Under the pieces are notes generated by a model. That model was not told where the DNA came from, searched no databases, and was given only the letters and a program-made list of their open reading frames with translations. Of a DNA stretch of 64,000 nucleotides, positions 60,408-64,000 are shown piece by piece. A program made the position numbers and the translations under genes. The stretch comes from Verrucomicrobiota bacterium (GTDB lineage: Bacteria > Verrucomicrobiota > Verrucomicrobiia > Limisphaerales > UBA1319). The DNA lies in contig JAKLHY010000024.1 in the NCBI GenBank assembly GCA_022709905.1, forward strand, positions 1-64,000. The letters run 5' to 3'. Every line of letters starts with the position of its first letter. Position 1 is the stretch's first letter.

Positions 60408-60845
60408 TTAATGATGTCCCTCGGGGGGTGGCTTGGGGGGGTGACGGTGATCGGGGCCTTTATCGCCCGGACCAGGACCGGGGCCGGGACCAGGACGGCC
60501 GAGTTCCTCGAGTTTGGTTTTTTGGGCCTCGGAGAGGAAGGGGGCCATGCGCTGGTGGGATTCCCGGATCAAGGCCATGGTATTGGTGCGGGTTTCCTGG
60601 TGGAGGGCGTTGATTTTGAGGGTGGTTTCTTCAAGGATCGGCTCGATTTGGCGGGCTTGTTCGGGGGAAAGCTGGAGCTCGGTTTTCAACCAGTTCATGA
60701 TATTGCGGGAGACTCGATCCGGGGGGGGCGGTTTAAAAAAGGATTGCCGTCCGTAGTTAAAGCCAAGGACACCGCCGGCGATGAGGCCGGCAACAAAGAT
60801 GGCGGCCAGGTAGCCCAGCAGTTTGCCTTTGGTCAGGTGGTTCAT
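60408..60845 (-). CDS. Periplasmic Spy/CpxP-like (heavy-metal-resistance-type) protein
   Basis: A 145-aa protein with one N-terminal membrane segment (LLGYLAAIFVAGLIAGGVLG) and a helical region LKTELQLSPEQARQIEPILE, TRTNTMALIRESHQRMAPFL that fits the LTxxQ-type Spy/CpxP fold. The tail is rich in Gly/Pro/His (GPDHRHPPKPPPEG). Start at 60845 overlaps the next gene by 4 nt. Together with the following small membrane protein and sigma factor it forms an operon. Confidence 0.75.
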   Translation of the reverse strand: MNHLTKGKLLGYLAAIFVAGLIAGGVLGFNYGRQSFFKPPPPDRVSRNIMNWLKTELQLSPEQARQIEPILEETTLKINALHQETRTNTMALIRESHQRMAPFLSEAQKTKLEELGRPGPGPGPGPGDKGPDHRHPPKPPPEGHH

Positions 60846-61135
60846 CGGTTGAGGGTCAGGTGGGTCAGGGTGTTGGCGTATTGCCATTCAGTTTCGGGCT
60901 GGGGATTGCCGTGGAGAAGACCCAGCGTGACGGAAGCCACCATGAGAATGCAGGCGCAGATCAGGCCGTGGCGCAATAGAGTGACGCACTCCCAGCCGTT
61001 GGAGGGCGTTTCACTTCGACGCCAGGCGGCCATGAGCCGGGCTTCGGTGGCAAAACTGAGCTCCTCGGACTCAGCCCGGTATGCCCGGGAGGCGGCCCGA
61101 AAAAGCCGGTCCAAATGGTTGTCGTTGATTCTCAT
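60842..61135 (-). CDS. Small membrane protein between sigma factor and Spy-like gene (possible anti-sigma)
   Basis: A 97-aa protein with a soluble N-terminus (DNHLDRLFRAASRAYRAESE) and one membrane helix (LICACILMVASVTLGLL). It overlaps the sigma factor by 4 nt. Position and shape are those of small anti-sigma factors in ECF operons with Spy-like proteins. No zinc motif is visible. Confidence 0.6.
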   Translation of the reverse strand: MRINDNHLDRLFRAASRAYRAESEELSFATEARLMAAWRRSETPSNGWECVTLLRHGLICACILMVASVTLGLLHGNPQPETEWQYANTLTHLTLNR

Positions 61136-61743
61136 GTTGGCTCCTTTAAAAGCAATTGGAGGTGTTTTTTCAGCTTTTGCCGGGCGCGAAAGGCGCGCAC
61201 CTTGATGAGCGGGGAGGACCAGCCGGTCATTTTGCGGATATCTTCGATGCTGCGGGATTCGAGATGCAGCAAGGTGATCACCAGGCGTTCTTCGGGTTTC
61301 AGGTGTTCGAGCAGTTTTTCCACCAATTCGCGTGCGGCCAGTTGTTCGGAAGCGGGCAGTTCGTTGGCGGATGCGGTGAGGTTTTCGATGACGCGTTCCT
61401 GTTCCTCGGTCAGGTCGGACCATCGGAACTCGGGGCGGACGCGTTCGCGGGCGATCTGATTCAGGCAGGTGTTAATGGCGATCCGTGAGACCCAATGTTC
61501 CAGGGGGACCTGGCCTGAGAACTGGTCGAGCTTGGCAAATATTCTGGTGAAAACCATTTGTACGAGATCATCTTCGGAAACCATCCGGGTTTGGCGGCTG
61601 CGCACCAGTTTGATGACCAATGGATAGAGCCGCTGAACCAAGTCCCGGGCGGCGTCTTCGTCACCCTCGCGCACCCGTTGCAGCAAGAGATGATCGTTGT
61701 CTATCCGCTCCTGGCTGGATGGTTCCACTGTGTTGACTAGCAC
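61132..61743 (-). CDS. ECF-type RNA polymerase sigma factor
   Basis: A 203-aa protein with region 2 (EDAARDLVQRLYPLVIKLVR, DDLVQMVFTRIFAKLDQF) and region 4 (LKPEERLVITLLHLESRSIE, DIRKMTGWSSPLIKVRAFRA). First gene of an operon with a small membrane protein and a Spy-like protein, suggesting envelope- or metal-stress control. Confidence 0.92.
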   Translation of the reverse strand: MLVNTVEPSSQERIDNDHLLLQRVREGDEDAARDLVQRLYPLVIKLVRSRQTRMVSEDDLVQMVFTRIFAKLDQFSGQVPLEHWVSRIAINTCLNQIARERVRPEFRWSDLTEEQERVIENLTASANELPASEQLAARELVEKLLEHLKPEERLVITLLHLESRSIEDIRKMTGWSSPLIKVRAFRARQKLKKHLQLLLKEPT

Positions 61744-61799
61744 ATCAAAGGTTTATGACCGTTCATTATCGAGCCGGTTACAGGTCATTATTTACCGGC

Positions 61800-63128
61800 T
61801 CAAGGCTTTCTCTGAAAGCGTGCCACATAAGCGCCGTCGGTTCCATCGCGGAACGGGATCAGTTGGCGTTCGGTGTGCAGGACATAATCGGGTGCCGCAG
61901 TCAGGAATTTGCGGACCAGTTGTTCGTTTTCCTCGGATTCGAGGCTGCAGGTGCTGTAGACCAGGGTTGCGCCGGGTTTCAGACGGCGGCTGGCGCGAAG
62001 CAACAGGTCAAATTGAATTCGGGACAGGCGCTGGATTTCCTCGAGGCGCAGTCGCCATCGCAGTTCAACGCGCCGCCGCATAACTCCAGTATTGGAGCAG
62101 GGCACATCGACCAGGGCCCGATCGAAGGCGGCTGTGGATTCACTTGATGGCGAGGGGGTTGGGGATGCGGTGTCGGAGGATAAAGGGATGTGACGAGTAT
62201 GGACGCAGGTGACGCCGAGGCGGCGGCAATTGCTTTCGAGGCGCTGGATGCGGGTCTCGTCCGTGTCTTCGGCCACGATTCGGCCCCGGTTGTTCATGAA
62301 TTGGGCGATGAGAGTGGTTTTGCCTCCCGGGGCAGCGCAGGCGTCGAGGATCTGTTCACCGGGTTGGGGATTCAGGAGGTGGACAGCGAGGAGGGTGCTG
62401 GGATCCTGGACATAGAAAGCGCCCTTCTTGAAACTCGGGAGTGTATCCAGGGGAGGATGTTCCAGAAGTTCGAAGACCAGGTTGGTCCCGGTCCAGTCAA
62501 AGGCGCAGGGGGCGGTCTTGATTTTTTCGAGGTCCCATTGGGGTAGGAGGTCGGTGGTTGCGGTTCGGAGGCTGTTGATTCGGGCGTAAGTGCTGGCCGG
62601 GCCGTTGTTCCAAGCCATGAGGAGAGAAGTATTTTCGGCGTCCCAGCGCTGATTCCAGCGTTCGTAAAGCCAGTGGGGATGGGAGTAGCCGAGCCAGGGA
62701 TGGGTTTTTTTCAGGTCATCGAGGAGGAGCCGGGTTGGATCAAGTTCGCGGCCATAGGCGCGGAGGACGGCATTCACGAAACCGGCCTGGGCGGTGAAGC
62801 CGGTTTGACGGGCTAGTTGGACGGTTTCGTTGACGGCGGCGTAGGCGGGGATTCGGTCGAGCCAGAACATCTGATAAAGGCCGAGGCGCAGAAGGATTCG
62901 GAGGCCGGGTTTGGGGGGGCGTCCGGTTGTTTTTCGATCGATCAGCCAATCGAGGGCGATCTGCCAGCGAACCACTCCGAGGACGAGTTCGCGGACGAGC
63001 GCCTTATCGAGAGGGTTGAAGGGGCATCGATCAAGCGCTTCGTTCAGAAGCGTTTCAATAAAGGCCTCGTGTTCCTCACGCTGGCGCAACAAATTTACGG
63101 CAATTTCTCTTGGTTTTGTTGCAAGCAC
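61800..63128 (-). CDS. rsmB: 16S rRNA m5C methyltransferase RsmB (Fmu/Sun)
   Basis: A 442-aa protein. The N-terminal NusB-like domain (LVLGVVRWQIALDWLIDRKT) is followed by the methyltransferase: motif I ILDACAAPGGKTTLIAQFM, the Cys motifs VDVPCSNTGVMRRRVELRWR and VYSTCSLESEENEQLV. It methylates C967 of 16S rRNA (E. coli numbering). The ATG at 63128 is right after TAATTG. Divergent from the GreA-like gene. Confidence 0.93.
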   Translation of the reverse strand: MLATKPREIAVNLLRQREEHEAFIETLLNEALDRCPFNPLDKALVRELVLGVVRWQIALDWLIDRKTTGRPPKPGLRILLRLGLYQMFWLDRIPAYAAVNETVQLARQTGFTAQAGFVNAVLRAYGRELDPTRLLLDDLKKTHPWLGYSHPHWLYERWNQRWDAENTSLLMAWNNGPASTYARINSLRTATTDLLPQWDLEKIKTAPCAFDWTGTNLVFELLEHPPLDTLPSFKKGAFYVQDPSTLLAVHLLNPQPGEQILDACAAPGGKTTLIAQFMNNRGRIVAEDTDETRIQRLESNCRRLGVTCVHTRHIPLSSDTASPTPSPSSESTAAFDRALVDVPCSNTGVMRRRVELRWRLRLEEIQRLSRIQFDLLLRASRRLKPGATLVYSTCSLESEENEQLVRKFLTAAPDYVLHTERQLIPFRDGTDGAYVARFQRKP

Positions 63129-63170
63129 AACTCATAATTGCACAACCTGGGCAGCAGGAAACAGCGAATT

Positions 63171-64000
63171 ATGAAAGAAGAGCTCGAGAAAATGGTTGCC
63201 GCCGGCAAGATCAGTCGGCTCCATGTGGCGCCGCTACTGCAACTGATTCAGTGCGGTTTCTGTTCGCATCGAAGCTGGGGGTTCGGCCGCATCACGACGA
63301 TGGACACGGTTTTTGGCCGGTTTACGATCGATTTTTCCTCCAAGCCTGGCCATCAGATGGACTTAAACTTTGCCGCGGAATCGCTTAAACCGATCCCCAA
63401 GGACCACATCATGGCCCGCAAGGCGGCGGATCTGGCCGGGCTTCGAGAGATGGCGGCTCTGAATCATCTGAACCTGATCCAGATTGTTCTGTCGAGTTAC
63501 GGGGGCAAAGCTACCATTGAGCAGATCCAGCAGATCCTGGTCCCAGACGTTATCACGGAGGATTGGCGCAAATGGTGGGAAGTCGCGAAGCGCGAGTTGA
63601 AGAAAGACGGGCACTTTATCGTTCCAATCAAGAAGACGGACCCGATTCTTTATCAGCCTGAGGAAGTATCCTTGCAGGCGCGGCTCCTGAAGGCCTTTCG
63701 TTCCGCCAAGGGGCTCAAGGCGAGGTTGGTGCATGCCCACGAGCTTTTTAAAAGCCGCCAGGACCTTGATGACGCGTCGGCGGCCATTCAGGAGATGGTG
63801 GAGACCCTCAACAACGACATTGCGAGTCACCAGCGCACAATCCCGTCCCTGGCCTTGGAGGCTGTCTTTCTGCGGGATGAGATCCAATCCACGCTGAATT
63901 TGCCGGTTCCGGCCGATCAGGTGACGGCGTTATCGATATGGCAACAGGCCCAGAATTTAAACCAGGTTCTGGAACAGATCCAAAGCGTCAGACACAAACA
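63171..64000 (+). CDS. GreA-like transcription factor with long N-terminus (partial)
   Basis: The first 276 residues of a protein that runs off the right edge. It begins KEELEKMVAAGKISRLHVAP, then SWGFGRITTMDTVFGRFTID, DHIMARKAADLAGLREMAAL and TEDWRKWWEVAKRELKKDGH. This resembles the long N-terminal domain of GreA-like proteins of Chlamydiae and Verrucomicrobiota. The GreA core would be beyond the window, so the call is tentative. Confidence 0.55.
   Translation, partial: MKEELEKMVAAGKISRLHVAPLLQLIQCGFCSHRSWGFGRITTMDTVFGRFTIDFSSKPGHQMDLNFAAESLKPIPKDHIMARKAADLAGLREMAALNHLNLIQIVLSSYGGKATIEQIQQILVPDVITEDWRKWWEVAKRELKKDGHFIVPIKKTDPILYQPEEVSLQARLLKAFRSAKGLKARLVHAHELFKSRQDLDDASAAIQEMVETLNNDIASHQRTIPSLALEAVFLRDEIQSTLNLPVPADQVTALSIWQQAQNLNQVLEQIQSVRHK

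Noticed and set aside
60220-60411. MTKTIP-repeat open frame
   Set aside because: An artefact of the 18-bp minisatellite.

Overview
The window looks like part of a Verrucomicrobiota (PVC-group) chromosome. It is GC-rich, carries a long GreA-like N-terminus of the kind seen in PVC bacteria, and has many small secreted or lipoprotein genes. No 16S rRNA or other marker is present, so the phylum is an inference.

Layout. (1) 1-9.1 kb, minus strand: a type I-C CRISPR-Cas locus in the order cas3-cas5-cas8c-cas7-[vapB-vapC]-cas4-cas1-cas2-leader-array. A toxin-antitoxin pair sits between the effector half and the adaptation half, beside a leftover 5' piece of a second cas4. (2) 9.1-10.8 kb: gene debris and one integron-cassette-like unit, ending in an orphan tRNA terminator. 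(3) 10,838-58,335: a genomic island of about 47.5 kb in the 3' half of an initiator tRNA gene. A 49-bp direct repeat bounds it, arm-type repeats lie at both ends, and the integrase is next to the left end. (4) 58.3-64 kb: chromosome again, with tRNA-fMet, a rhomboid protease, a DedA protein, a Spy-like protein with an ECF sigma factor, RsmB, and the start of a GreA-like gene.

Inside the island: a phage or satellite module (integrase, HTH, primase, helicase, ParB-like, C5 methylase, terminase small and large subunits) with no capsid or tail genes; a secreted lipase-like protein and other exported proteins; repeated, decayed copies of a small phage-like operon; an unfamiliar four-gene transposon; an intact IS66 element with 8-bp target duplications that carries a DruA-family (DUF4338) gene; a gingipain-like protein lacking its catalytic His; an Mrr-type nuclease; and, against the right end, a complete type I-E CRISPR-Cas locus with a 7-repeat array.

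How they fit together: a resident I-C system and an island-borne I-E system lie on either side of one integration site. Just upstream of both cas3 genes, in the same orientation, is a GC-rich palindrome with the same 11-nt core (CAAATACGGTC). This suggests that one signal controls both systems. It is the most interesting unexplained feature here, followed by the DruA gene inside IS66 and the toxin-antitoxin insertion in the I-C operon.
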